Shown here: in pieces, positions 36,239-44,603 of the stretch
Layout: every line of letters starts with the position of its first letter
Numbering within the stretch: position 1 is the first letter of the stretch
NCBI RefSeq assembly: GCF_024172185.1
Contig: NZ_JAMZEC010000001.1
Location: 1,798,001-1,862,000 of the forward strand
Reading direction: 5' to 3'
DNA: 64,000 bases
From: Nonomuraea roseoviolacea subsp. carminata
GTDB lineage: Bacteria > Actinomycetota > Actinomycetes > Streptosporangiales > Streptosporangiaceae
Notes under the pieces: model-generated
Database searches by the model: none
The model's input: only the letters and a program-made list of their open reading frames with translations
What the model was told of the DNA's origin: nothing
Position numbers and translations under genes: made by a program

Positions 36239-37618
36239 ATGCTGCACGTGTCCGGAACACGGCTCCTGACCTCCGACGGCACGCCGGTGCGGCTGCGCGG
36301 GGTGGGCCTCGGGGGCTGGCTCAACATGGAGAACTTCATCACCGGCTACCCCGGCGACGAGTCGTCGATGCGGCTGGCCGTGCGCGAGGTGCTGGGCGAG
36401 GAGCGGGCGGCGCTGTTCTTCGAGCGGCTGCTCGGCTCGTTCTTCACCGCGGACGACGCGGCGCTGCTGGCGGGGCTGGGCATGAACTGTGTGCGCATCC
36501 CGGTCAACTACCGGCACTTCGAGTCGGACGACCGGCCGTTCGAGGTCGTCGAGGACGGCTTCCGGCACCTGGACCGGGTGATCGACCTGCTCGGCGCGCA
36601 CGGCGTGTACAGCGTGATCGACCTGCACGCCCTGCCCGGCTCGCAGAACCAGCACTGGCACTCCGACAACCCCACGCACGTCGCCGCGTTCTGGCGGCAC
36701 CGGCACTTCCAGGACCGGGTCGTGCACCTGTGGGAGGCGATCGCCGACCACTACCGCGACCACCCGTGGGTGGCGGGCTACAACCCGGTCAACGAGCCGG
36801 GCGACCCGTCGGGCAAGGTCGTCGGCCCGTTCTACGACCGGCTGGTGAAGGCGCTGCGCGCCGCCGACCCGCGGCACGTGCTGTTCCTCGACGGCAACAC
36901 GTACGCCACGGACTTCACGGTCTTCCGTGAGATGTACGAGAACACGGTGTTCGTCTGCCACGACTACGCGCTGGCCGGGTTCGCCCACGGCGGGCCGTAC
37001 CCCGGCTACACGCGCGGCGAGTGGTGCGACCGCGACGCGCTGGAGCGCACCTTCGAGCGGCGCTCGCGCTTCCAGCGGGAGACGGGGACGCCGCTGTGGG
37101 TGGGCGAGTTCGGGCCCGTCTACACCGGCGACCCGGACGTCGACGGGCAGCGCTACCAGATCCTGCGCGACCAGCTGGAGATCTACGACGCGTACGGGGC
37201 CGGCTGGTCGCTGTGGACGTACAAGGACGTGGGCCTGCAGGGCCTGGTCTGCGCCCGCGGGCCGTACCTGGAGCGGTTCGGCGCGTTCATCGCCAAGAAG
37301 CGGCGGCTCGGCGTCGACCGGTGGGGCTCGACCATGGAGGAGACGGCCGCCGAGCTGGCGCCGCTGCACCGGCTCCTGGAGGAGGAGGCGCCGGGCTGGG
37401 ACCCGTACCCGTGGGGCGCCCGCTACCAGACCGACGACCTCATCAGGCACATCCTGCTCGCGCAGGCGCTGCTGCCGGAGTACGCCGAGCTGTTCCGGGG
37501 GCTCGGCGACGACGAGCTGCTGGCGCTGGCCGACTCGTTCCTGCTGGAGCGGTGCGCCCGGCGGGAGCCGCTGCTCGACCTGCTGTCGGCCAGCCTCGCG
37601 GCGGAAGGGGCGCGCTGA
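36239..37618 (+). CDS. GH5-type glycoside hydrolase
   Basis: A 459-residue TIM-barrel glycosidase of clan GH-A, close to GH5 (cellulase or exo-glucanase-like). Signatures are LRGVGLGGWLNMENF near the start, NCVRIPVNYRHF, the acid/base Glu in YNPVNEPGD, and the nucleophile Glu in WVGEFGPVY. There is no signal peptide, so it probably cleaves imported oligosaccharides inside the cell. It starts just after the permease stop (AAAGGG then ATG; an in-frame GTG six bases earlier is possible). It completes the LacI-controlled operon. Confidence 0.9.
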   Translation: MLHVSGTRLLTSDGTPVRLRGVGLGGWLNMENFITGYPGDESSMRLAVREVLGEERAALFFERLLGSFFTADDAALLAGLGMNCVRIPVNYRHFESDDRPFEVVEDGFRHLDRVIDLLGAHGVYSVIDLHALPGSQNQHWHSDNPTHVAAFWRHRHFQDRVVHLWEAIADHYRDHPWVAGYNPVNEPGDPSGKVVGPFYDRLVKALRAADPRHVLFLDGNTYATDFTVFREMYENTVFVCHDYALAGFAHGGPYPGYTRGEWCDRDALERTFERRSRFQRETGTPLWVGEFGPVYTGDPDVDGQRYQILRDQLEIYDAYGAGWSLWTYKDVGLQGLVCARGPYLERFGAFIAKKRRLGVDRWGSTMEETAAELAPLHRLLEEEAPGWDPYPWGARYQTDDLIRHILLAQALLPEYAELFRGLGDDELLALADSFLLERCARREPLLDLLSASLAAEGAR

Positions 37619-37623
37619 GGGGA

Positions 37624-37638
37624 CGCCGGGCCCCGGCG
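37624..37638. terminator. Palindromic hairpin between convergent genes
   Basis: CGCCGGG-C-CCCGGCG is a perfect short palindrome six bases after the glycosidase stop and before the convergent TPR gene. It could serve both strands. Confidence 0.5.
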
Positions 37639-37674
37639 CCCCCTGGGCCCGCGATGTCACCGGGCCCCGCGGCG

Positions 37675-39141
37675 TCACCCGGGCAGCGCCGCGCGGAGCG
37701 CCTCCACGCAGCGGGCCTCGGCCGCGTCGCGGAGCCCGGCCGCGGCGCGGGCGGAGCGGATCGCCTCCTGGCGTTCGTCCTCCCACTCACGCGCCTGCTC
37801 GGCCGTGGTGGCGCCGTCACGCTGGCGCGTCGCGTGCGCCGCCCAGCTTCTCGCTCCTGACGACTGCTCCTTGGCGAGCCGCACGGCGGCCGCGAACGCC
37901 TCCAGCGCGTCGGCCCAGGCGCGATAGGTCAGGGCGAGCCGGGTCGTCTCCTCGTGGATCTCCATCATGAGCCGGTGGAAGTCGGCGTCGTCGCCGTCCC
38001 GCACGCGCAGGCCCGTGCTGCCCTGGGACACCGCGTCGAACTCGGCGGCGTACTCGGCCGTGAGCTCACCCTCGTAGCCGAGCGTCGCGACCCCGAGCCG
38101 GAAGAGGGAGACGTCGCCGCGCACCGGGTCGTCCGCCATGTCGAGGACGTCCCACTTATCATCGGCCGGCGGGCCGGGCACGGGCGGCATCGGGTAGTCG
38201 AACGGCATCAGCTCGATGCGGGGATCCAGGGCCGCGTACGAGTCGGCGCCCATGAGCTCGGCGACCGAGCCGAAGACGTCGACGGCCTGTCCGAGCAGCT
38301 TCTCCACCGTGACGCGGGACTCCGACGTGGCGGCGAGCAGCGCCCTCACCGCGGCGTCGATCGGCTCGGAGCGGGCCGGCCCGACCACCTCGGCCAGGTC
38401 CGCGATCGCGGGAGCCGCCGTCGAGCGGGGGTTGCGCCGCCACCTGTCCCTGATGATGCGCAGGTGCAGCCAGATCTCGCTGAACGCCTTGCGCAGCGCG
38501 TCGTTCTCCGGGCTGACGCGGGCGGCGCCGAGATAGACCTCCGCCGACTCCAGGGTGCGGCCCAGCATGAACAGCAGCTGGCCGAGGCCCAGGGCGAGGC
38601 CCTCGTGGTCGGGGTCGAGCCGGAGCCCGTCGCGGTAGGCGCGCTCCGCGTCCGCCCACTCGTTCCTGGCCCGGGCCACCTCGGCGAGCGTGAGGTAGGC
38701 GGACGGGTCCTCCGGGTCCGCCTCGACCGCCGAGCCGGCCGTGCGCAGCGCCTCGTCGACCTTGAAGCACGCGAGCTGGCAGCGCGCCAGCAGGTGCAGC
38801 GACCGCGCGTCCTCGGGGTCCAGCCTGACCGCCTCCACGGCCTCCCGCAGCGCGGCGGCCTTGCGGCCGTCGTCCAGGTGCGTCAGGGCCAGCAGGCGAT
38901 GCGCCCACGCGCCGTGCGGGTCGAGGCGGAGCGCGGCCCGCACGGCGCCGCGGGCCTCCGACCACCACAGGGGGCTCAGCACGGACCGGGCGTGGAGCAG
39001 GCAGTGGGCACGCAGGCAGTACGCCTCGTAGGCGGTGTCCTCCGCGGCCAGCGCCGGGCGCAGGGCCTCGGCCGCCTCGCGCCACCGGCCCAGGTCCGCC
39101 AGGTGGCCGGCGGTCACGAGTGCTGTGCGGCCCGGGTTCAC
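37675..39141 (-). CDS. TPR-repeat protein
   Basis: A 488-residue cytoplasmic protein. The first about 215 residues are TPR units (ALREAVEAVRLDPEDARSLH, AERAYRDGLRLDPDHEGLAL). The second half is helical with no motif I recognise. It starts at a GTG whose GTGA overlaps the stop of the TetR gene, so the two are co-translated. A scaffold role is likely. Confidence 0.8.
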   Translation of the reverse strand: MNPGRTALVTAGHLADLGRWREAAEALRPALAAEDTAYEAYCLRAHCLLHARSVLSPLWWSEARGAVRAALRLDPHGAWAHRLLALTHLDDGRKAAALREAVEAVRLDPEDARSLHLLARCQLACFKVDEALRTAGSAVEADPEDPSAYLTLAEVARARNEWADAERAYRDGLRLDPDHEGLALGLGQLLFMLGRTLESAEVYLGAARVSPENDALRKAFSEIWLHLRIIRDRWRRNPRSTAAPAIADLAEVVGPARSEPIDAAVRALLAATSESRVTVEKLLGQAVDVFGSVAELMGADSYAALDPRIELMPFDYPMPPVPGPPADDKWDVLDMADDPVRGDVSLFRLGVATLGYEGELTAEYAAEFDAVSQGSTGLRVRDGDDADFHRLMMEIHEETTRLALTYRAWADALEAFAAAVRLAKEQSSGARSWAAHATRQRDGATTAEQAREWEDERQEAIRSARAAAGLRDAAEARCVEALRAALPG

Positions 39142-39785
39142 GCGGCCCCCTCCGTACGGGCGCAGTAGTCGCCCAGGCCGTGCTCCAGGAGGTCGAAGGC
39201 GCGTTCGGCGTCGGCCACCGCGTCGGGGTACACCGCGTCGGACGACTCGCCCCCCAGCAGGCGGCGCAGGTTCTCGCCGGCCAGGGCGGCGCGGGTGGAG
39301 ACGATCTGCGCCGCCGCCACGCGGGCCGTCACGTCGTCGTGCCCCGACTGGACGGCCAGCTCACGGGCCAGCAGCTCACGGGCGCGCTCGTGGAAGGCGT
39401 AGGCCCTGGTCGTCAGGGTCGGCGTGGACAGGATGAGCCGCATGACCGCGAGGACGTGCGGCGCGTCGCTGAGCCCCACCGAGGCGTCCCGCCGGGCGAG
39501 GAGGTCGAGGTAGTCGCGGCGCAGCGCGGCCACGGCCGTCTCGCCCGGGGCGCGCTCGCGCACCACGACGGCGGGGTCCTCCACGTGCGCCTCCATCGGC
39601 GAGACGACGATGTCCTCCTTCGTCGCGAAGTAGTTGAAGACCGTCTTCCGCGACACCTGGACCGCCGCGGCGATCTCCGCCACCGACACGTCGTCGAAGT
39701 CGCGCTCCACGAACATCCGGATCGCCGTCTCCCAGATCTCGCGCTGGGTCTGCAGCTTCTTCGTCTCCCGCAAGCCGAGTTCCAT
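39138..39785 (-). CDS. TetR repressor of the divergent DHA2 exporter
   Basis: A 215-residue TetR protein with DNA-binding helices in SVAEIAAAVQVSRKTVFNYF. It is divergent from an MFS exporter with 64 bases between the starts, the classic arrangement for a repressor controlling its own exporter. The ATG has no ribosome site and lies seven bases after a possible -10 (TAGTAT on the minus strand), so the mRNA is probably leaderless. Confidence 0.9.
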   Translation of the reverse strand: MELGLRETKKLQTQREIWETAIRMFVERDFDDVSVAEIAAAVQVSRKTVFNYFATKEDIVVSPMEAHVEDPAVVVRERAPGETAVAALRRDYLDLLARRDASVGLSDAPHVLAVMRLILSTPTLTTRAYAFHERARELLARELAVQSGHDDVTARVAAAQIVSTRAALAGENLRRLLGGESSDAVYPDAVADAERAFDLLEHGLGDYCARTEGAA

Positions 39786-39796
39786 GGCGGCAATAC

Positions 39797-39826
39797 TACA
39801 CCCAGATAAAAACTTGTCTTAGTGTA
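39797..39826. promoter_or_regulatory. Candidate TetR operator
   Basis: TACACCCAGATAAAA and ACTTGTCTTAGTGTA form an imperfect 30-base dyad with 10 of 15 symmetric pairs, TACACnnAGAnAA as the half site. It overlaps the promoters of both divergent genes. Confidence 0.6.
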
Positions 39827-39842
39827 ATTTTTCTCTTAGAGT
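39814..39842 (+). promoter_or_regulatory. Promoter of the DHA2 exporter
   Basis: TTGTCT (39814-39819), a 17-base spacer and TAGAGT (39837-39842). The ATG at 39850 lies about seven bases after the -10, where transcription should start, so the transcript is probably leaderless. Confidence 0.55.
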
Positions 39843-39849
39843 ACCCGCC

Positions 39850-41289
39850 ATGACCGACAAACAGCTCGGAGTGGCCAAGCTGCTCTGCCTGCTCACGATC
39901 GTCGTGGCAGTCCTCGACCAGAACATCGTCTCCTCGGCGATCGTCCCGATCGTCCGCGAGCTCGACCCCGCCGGCGGCCTCGACCACGTCGCCTGGCTCG
40001 TCACCGCGTTCGCCCTGGGCGCCACCTCCGTGCTCCCCCTGTACGGCCGGCTGTGCGACGCGCTCGGCGTCAAGCAGGTCTTCCTCGGCGCGGTGGGCAC
40101 GTTCGCGCTCGGCTCGCTGCTGTGCGGGCTCGCGCAGAGCATGGGGCAGCTCATCGCCTTCCGCGCGGTGCAGGGCATCGGCGCGGGCGGCCTGATGAGC
40201 GTGACCATGGTGGTGATGGCCCACCTGCGCCGGCCCGGCGACAAGAGCGGCCCCGGGGCCACCGCGGGCCTCGTCGCGGGCATCGGCTTCGCGGTCGGCC
40301 CGCTGCTCGGCGGCCTGTTCGCCGACCACGGCGACTGGCGGCTGGCCTTCCTCGTCAACCTGCCGATCACCGCGCTGATCATCGGCGGGGCCCTGTGGGC
40401 CGTCCGTATCCCCCGGCACGCCGCCAGGGGCTCGGTCGACGTCGCGGGCGCCGCGCTCGCGGCCGCCTTCGCCTGCTCCCTGCTGCTGGTCTGCGACTGG
40501 GGCGGCACCGAGTACGCCTGGACCTCGCCGATGATCCTCGGCCTGGCCGCCGCCGCGATCGTGTCGCTCGCGCTGTTCCTGCGCCGGCAGGCCACGGCCG
40601 CGCACCCCATCCTGCCGCTGAGCCTCTTCCGCGTCGCCGCCCTGCGCGGCGCCTTCCTCGTGCAGGCCCTGTGCAGCGTCGCCATGGTCGGCACCATGGT
40701 CTACCTGATGCTCTACCTCCAGGTGGCGCGCGGCGTGACCGCCACCGGGGCCGCCGGCTACCTCGTCTTCATGGCGCTCGGGCTGACCGCCTCCGGCTTC
40801 CTCGGCCGCGACGCCTCCGTGCGGGTCTCCCTCGTCGCCGGCACGGGGGCCACGGCGCTCGCCCTGGCCTGGCTCGCGTTCCTGCGCCCGGACACCTCGC
40901 TGTGGCTGGTGCGGGCCGCTCTCATGCTCGTCGGGCTCGGCTTCGGCCAGCTCCTCGGCAAGCTCATCATGCTCGTCCAGCAGCAGGCGCCGGCCGCCCA
41001 CCTCGGCGTGGCCACCACCGGCATCCGCTGGTTCCAGAACCTCGGCATGGCCGTCGGCTCCGCCGTCCTCGGCTCGCTGCTGGCCCGCGTGCTGGCCGCC
41101 AGGACCGGCGGGCTCGACATCTCCGGCGTCGCCACCCACCCGGAGGCGGTCGGGGCGTTCGTCTCGTCCCTGGGCGTGGTGTTCGCGGTGGCCGCCGCGG
41201 TCATGACCGCCGCCCTCGTCTGCGCCGCCCGGCTGCGCGAGACCGACCGGCGGCCGGAGCCGCTGAAAGAACCCGCCGCCGTCGCATGA
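39850..41289 (+). CDS. MFS drug exporter, DHA2 type
   Basis: A 479-residue proton-driven exporter with about 14 helices. Motif D1-like LDQNIVSSAIVPI, motif A-like GRLCDALGVKQVF, and motif C-like GATAGLVAGIGFAVGPLLGG are present. The substrate is unknown, presumably a toxic or secreted small molecule sensed by the divergent TetR protein. Confidence 0.92.
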   Translation: MTDKQLGVAKLLCLLTIVVAVLDQNIVSSAIVPIVRELDPAGGLDHVAWLVTAFALGATSVLPLYGRLCDALGVKQVFLGAVGTFALGSLLCGLAQSMGQLIAFRAVQGIGAGGLMSVTMVVMAHLRRPGDKSGPGATAGLVAGIGFAVGPLLGGLFADHGDWRLAFLVNLPITALIIGGALWAVRIPRHAARGSVDVAGAALAAAFACSLLLVCDWGGTEYAWTSPMILGLAAAAIVSLALFLRRQATAAHPILPLSLFRVAALRGAFLVQALCSVAMVGTMVYLMLYLQVARGVTATGAAGYLVFMALGLTASGFLGRDASVRVSLVAGTGATALALAWLAFLRPDTSLWLVRAALMLVGLGFGQLLGKLIMLVQQQAPAAHLGVATTGIRWFQNLGMAVGSAVLGSLLARVLAARTGGLDISGVATHPEAVGAFVSSLGVVFAVAAAVMTAALVCAARLRETDRRPEPLKEPAAVA

Positions 41290-41329
41290 CGTCCCCCCTG
41301 GCAGGATCGTCGTTCCGGAAGGAGTAGCC

Positions 41330-41932
41330 GTGAACCTCCCCTCATCCCCCACCGCCCCCGCGGCCCGTCCCCTGCTCACCTGGGCCGTCCTCGGCGTCAC
41401 CGCCGCGACCACCGCCGCCGGGCTGCTCGTCCCCGGCTTCGCCCACGCCCTCGTCCGGACGAACCATTTCTTCGACGGCGAGTGGTGGCGCCTGATCACC
41501 CCGGTCCTCGTCAACCCGGAGGGCTGGCACCAGATCATCTTCAACGGGATGATGCTGCTCCTCGTGGGCGTCACCGCGGAGCGGACGTTCGGGCGGGCCC
41601 GCTGGGCCGCCCTGTACCTGGCGGGCGGCCTGGCCGGCAACGCCTTCAGTTACGTGATGAGCGACTACAGCGCGGGCAGCTCGGTGGCCGTCGCCGGGCT
41701 GGCCGGCGGCCTGGCGGCGTGGGCACTGAGCGGGCGCGCCGGGCTTCCGGTCCCTCCGCGGATCGCGGCGGGCGCGCTGCTCGCGGGCGGCGCCGCGCTC
41801 GCCGCCCTGGGCGACAACCACGGCGCCCCGCTGCTGGCCGGGGCACTCCTCGGGGCGGTGTTCCTGCGCACGATGCGCGACGTGCCGTCCCTGGCGGACG
41901 TCAGGCCGGGCCGCCCGGCGCGTACTCCGTGA
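41330..41932 (+). CDS. Rhomboid-family intramembrane protease-like protein
   Basis: A 200-residue protein with about six helices. The loop WWRLITPVLVNPEGWHQIIF and the catalytic region GSSVAVAGLAGG are rhomboid-like. A His in DNHGAPLLAGALLG fits the second catalytic residue. The usual GxSG is GSSV here: Ser is kept but the next Gly is Val, so activity is uncertain. The GTG follows GGAAGGAG. It lies downstream of the DHA2 exporter. Confidence 0.78.
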   Translation: MNLPSSPTAPAARPLLTWAVLGVTAATTAAGLLVPGFAHALVRTNHFFDGEWWRLITPVLVNPEGWHQIIFNGMMLLLVGVTAERTFGRARWAALYLAGGLAGNAFSYVMSDYSAGSSVAVAGLAGGLAAWALSGRAGLPVPPRIAAGALLAGGAALAALGDNHGAPLLAGALLGAVFLRTMRDVPSLADVRPGRPARTP

Positions 41933-42007
41933 CGTCCATGACGGACCTCAGCCTCGGTGCCGTCGCGGCCGACCTCAGCCCGACACGTCCAGCGCGTACT
42001 CCGTGAC
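41918..42007. repeat. 16-bp direct repeat at two convergent gene ends
   Basis: GCGCGTACTCCGTGAC occurs at 41918-41933, over the rhomboid stop, and again at 41992-42007, inside the 3' end of the LanB-like gene. GACCTCAGCC is also doubled between them. Confidence 0.85.
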
Positions 42008-44350
42008 CCGACGGCCGTGCGCGCCGTAGACCGGGGCGTCCGCCGGGTCGGGCAGCGCCTCCTCCAGCACCACGTTCCCGTCCTTGCCGGCCGCCGCGTG
42101 GGCCATCGCCAGCAGCAGGAAGTGGTCGGTCACATCCACGTAGAACGGCCTGCGGGCGGCCCGCCGCCCCGAGGCGAAGCGCACGAAGAACCGCCGCGGT
42201 ATCCCGTGCCGCTCCAGCCAGCGCGCCGTCCTCAGCACGTACGCCGCGTCGCTCTCCCCGTCGTACGGCACCGGCAGCTCCCCGACCGGCATCCGCCAGC
42301 CGGCCCGCGCCAGCACCACCCGGCCGAGCCGGAGGCGGGGCCGGGCCTGCACCTCGTCCACGGCCGCGGCCGAGCGCCACGGCGCCGCCGCGAGCCCGAC
42401 CGGCTCGCCGAAGACCCGCAGCAGGAACGACCAGGCCGGCGGCAGCGCGCGCGGCGCCGACGCGCCGAGGTGGGCCGGGCGCACCGGCTCGCCGTCCGGG
42501 CCGGTCAGCGCCAGCAGCAGCGTGGCCGGGTCGTACGAGACGCGCAGGTCCGTCAGCGACAGCTCCGCGCCCTCCGCCACGGTGAACGGGTAGTCCACGG
42601 CCACGCCGGAGGCGGGACGCAGGTTCAGGTGGTTGCCGAAGCTGCCCAGGCACTCGGCCACCGGCCGCCGCGGGCCGTCCGGCACGCTCACGCCGGCGCG
42701 GGAGATCAGGTGACGGGTCCTGCCGGCGCCCCGGCCGTACCCGGCGGTGAGCGCGTTGAGCACGAACTCGTGGCCCGCCGTCAGGTGGCCGTAGCAGGTG
42801 ACGGAGCCGGGCGGCTGGACGTACGCGGGCCAGGACACCGCCATCTTGTCCACGATGTCCGGATCGGCCACCAGCACGCCCCGCTCGTCCGGCGGCGAGG
42901 CGAACAGCGCGTCCCAGGTCTCCCGGCGCAGCCGGGTGACCCGGCGCGCCGTCGATCCGGCGGCGGGCCCGGCGCGGTCGAGCAGCGCCCGCAGGTCCGC
43001 GCACGCGGCCGGCGCGTCACGGTAGAAGGCCAGGAACGGCACCGAGGCGTCCGCGCCGTGGCGCTCCACGAAGTGCTCGGCGGCCGTGAGCCTGACCGCC
43101 AGGTCCGGGTCCAGCACGGCGGCCAGGCGGCGCACCGCGTCCAGGTCGCGCAGCACGGGCTGCCAGGCGCCCCGCCCGCACACGGCGGGCGGCGCCGTCG
43201 AGACGGCCGTCTCCACGCGGACGCTCCGCTCGCCGAGCCCCGCCGTGTCGCCGAGCCGGGTGAGCAGCCAGCCGGCCACCGGCCTGATGCGCTCGCCGTA
43301 CGTGGCCTGGACCGCCTCGCGCAACGCGGTGGGCAGCCAGGGCCGGTCCGGCGAGTCGCCCGGCAGGACCTCCTCCACCCAGGCGGCGAGGTCGGCCAGC
43401 GGGTCCAGCGCCTGGTCGGCGAACGGCCGCACCCGCTCCACGAGCCCCAGGGCCAGCAGCCGCCTGACCACGCGAGGCTCGGCGACGGCGCGCTCCAGGG
43501 CGCCCACGGTCGGCTCCGGCGTGGCCCGCACCCAGGCCAGGGCGCCGGCCACGGCGGGCTCGGCCAGGATCGCGACGGGCTCCGCCGCCTCCCGCGGCTC
43601 GCGGAACGGCCGGCCCTCCTCCATCGGCTCGGCGCCGGGCGCGGCCCCGAGGAACCACAGCCTGCCGTCCTCCTGCCACAGGCTCGGGTTGACGCGCACC
43701 CGCACCGCCTCGCGCAGCCCCGGCCGGTCGGCCAGCGCGGCCCAGACGCGCCGCACCGTCGCGAGGTCCACCTCCGGCACGGCGCTCCAGCGCAGCTCGT
43801 CGGCCGGGGTCACGGCCGGTCCCGCGTCCTCCCACCGGCCCAGCCCGCTGATCGTGAACGCGGCGTGCGGGCTCGCCGTGGCCGCCGTGCGGGCGACGTT
43901 CCTGGCCAGCCGGGACAGCCGGGGCCGTTTCGGCACCGCGCCCGGCCGGGCCAGCCAGCCCTCCAGGGTGGCCGACAGCCGGGGACAGGAGCAGGCCAGG
44001 CCGCGCAGGAACGCGTCGTCGCCGGCCACCGAGCGCAGGGCGTCGGCGCGGTCGGCCAGCTCGGCGGTCAGCGCCTCGGACAGCGCCCCCGGCGCCTCGT
44101 CGGCCCAGCCGCCGCCCTCCTCGCCGTCGTCCGCGTCGAGGACGGGGGCGCCGTACGGGTCCCGCCCGAACGCGCGGCCGTCGTCCTCGTCGTCCTCGTC
44201 GTCCTGCCCCTCACGGGGTTCCTCTCCGCGCTCCTCCGCGAGGATCTCGTCCACCAGCGCCCAGGTGCGCGTGAACCGCAACTCCTCCAGCCCGTCGGAC
44301 GGCAGCCCCGCCACCCGCACACCGAAGACGTCACCCGTCTGACCGTCCAT
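41975..44350 (-). CDS. LanB-like lantibiotic dehydratase domain protein
   Basis: A 791-residue protein of the lantibiotic dehydratase type, which glutamylates Ser/Thr of a precursor peptide using Glu-tRNA and may then eliminate. TASPHAAFTISGLGRW, SFGNHLNLRPASGV, and the C-terminal GIPRRFFVRF to RRPFYVDVTDHFLL stretch support this. There is no separate SpaB-type C-terminal domain. An acidic low-complexity run (EDDEDD) lies near residue 50. No LanC cyclase, transporter or clear precursor is adjacent, so its substrate is unknown. The ATG is preceded by GGGGGG. Confidence 0.8.
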   Translation of the reverse strand: MDGQTGDVFGVRVAGLPSDGLEELRFTRTWALVDEILAEERGEEPREGQDDEDDEDDGRAFGRDPYGAPVLDADDGEEGGGWADEAPGALSEALTAELADRADALRSVAGDDAFLRGLACSCPRLSATLEGWLARPGAVPKRPRLSRLARNVARTAATASPHAAFTISGLGRWEDAGPAVTPADELRWSAVPEVDLATVRRVWAALADRPGLREAVRVRVNPSLWQEDGRLWFLGAAPGAEPMEEGRPFREPREAAEPVAILAEPAVAGALAWVRATPEPTVGALERAVAEPRVVRRLLALGLVERVRPFADQALDPLADLAAWVEEVLPGDSPDRPWLPTALREAVQATYGERIRPVAGWLLTRLGDTAGLGERSVRVETAVSTAPPAVCGRGAWQPVLRDLDAVRRLAAVLDPDLAVRLTAAEHFVERHGADASVPFLAFYRDAPAACADLRALLDRAGPAAGSTARRVTRLRRETWDALFASPPDERGVLVADPDIVDKMAVSWPAYVQPPGSVTCYGHLTAGHEFVLNALTAGYGRGAGRTRHLISRAGVSVPDGPRRPVAECLGSFGNHLNLRPASGVAVDYPFTVAEGAELSLTDLRVSYDPATLLLALTGPDGEPVRPAHLGASAPRALPPAWSFLLRVFGEPVGLAAAPWRSAAAVDEVQARPRLRLGRVVLARAGWRMPVGELPVPYDGESDAAYVLRTARWLERHGIPRRFFVRFASGRRAARRPFYVDVTDHFLLLAMAHAAAGKDGNVVLEEALPDPADAPVYGAHGRRVTEYALDVSG

Positions 44351-44540
44351 CGCGATCCCCCCGTACGGACTCTTGGGGCAACCTTCCCCGTCCGGCCGGT
44401 CCCAGGGGCAACGCGCGCACCGTCCTTTACCGGTTGGACGCGGTGAAATAGGCCACCATAGACGTTCGCCTGGGTCGCGTCCATGACGTTGACCTGCGGC
44501 AGGACGTCATGCCGAGGGGGGCGTCGGAGCAGCCGCTTGC

Positions 44541-44585
44541 ATTAGGTAGGCTCCACCTGCCCTAATTTAGGTAAGCCTTTCCTAC
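44541..44585. promoter_or_regulatory. Iron boxes (IdeR/DmdR type) before efeU
   Basis: TTAGGTAAGCCTTTCCTAC (44567-44585) matches 14 of 19 positions of the IdeR/DtxR consensus. Just upstream ATTAGG (44541) and CCTAAT (44561-44566) form a second, looser dyad. They sit directly before efeU and indicate repression when iron is sufficient. Confidence 0.75.
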
Positions 44586-44603
44586 GCCGCTGCGGGAGTG
44601 ACC

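Noticed and set aside
41957..44446. 829-codon plus-strand frame over the LanB-like gene
   Set aside because: Shadow of codon bias; the minus strand carries conserved family blocks.
44068..44484. Small minus-strand frame before LanB as a possible precursor peptide
   Set aside because: It runs deep into the LanB gene in another frame and has no leader/core pattern or clear Ser/Thr/Cys core.
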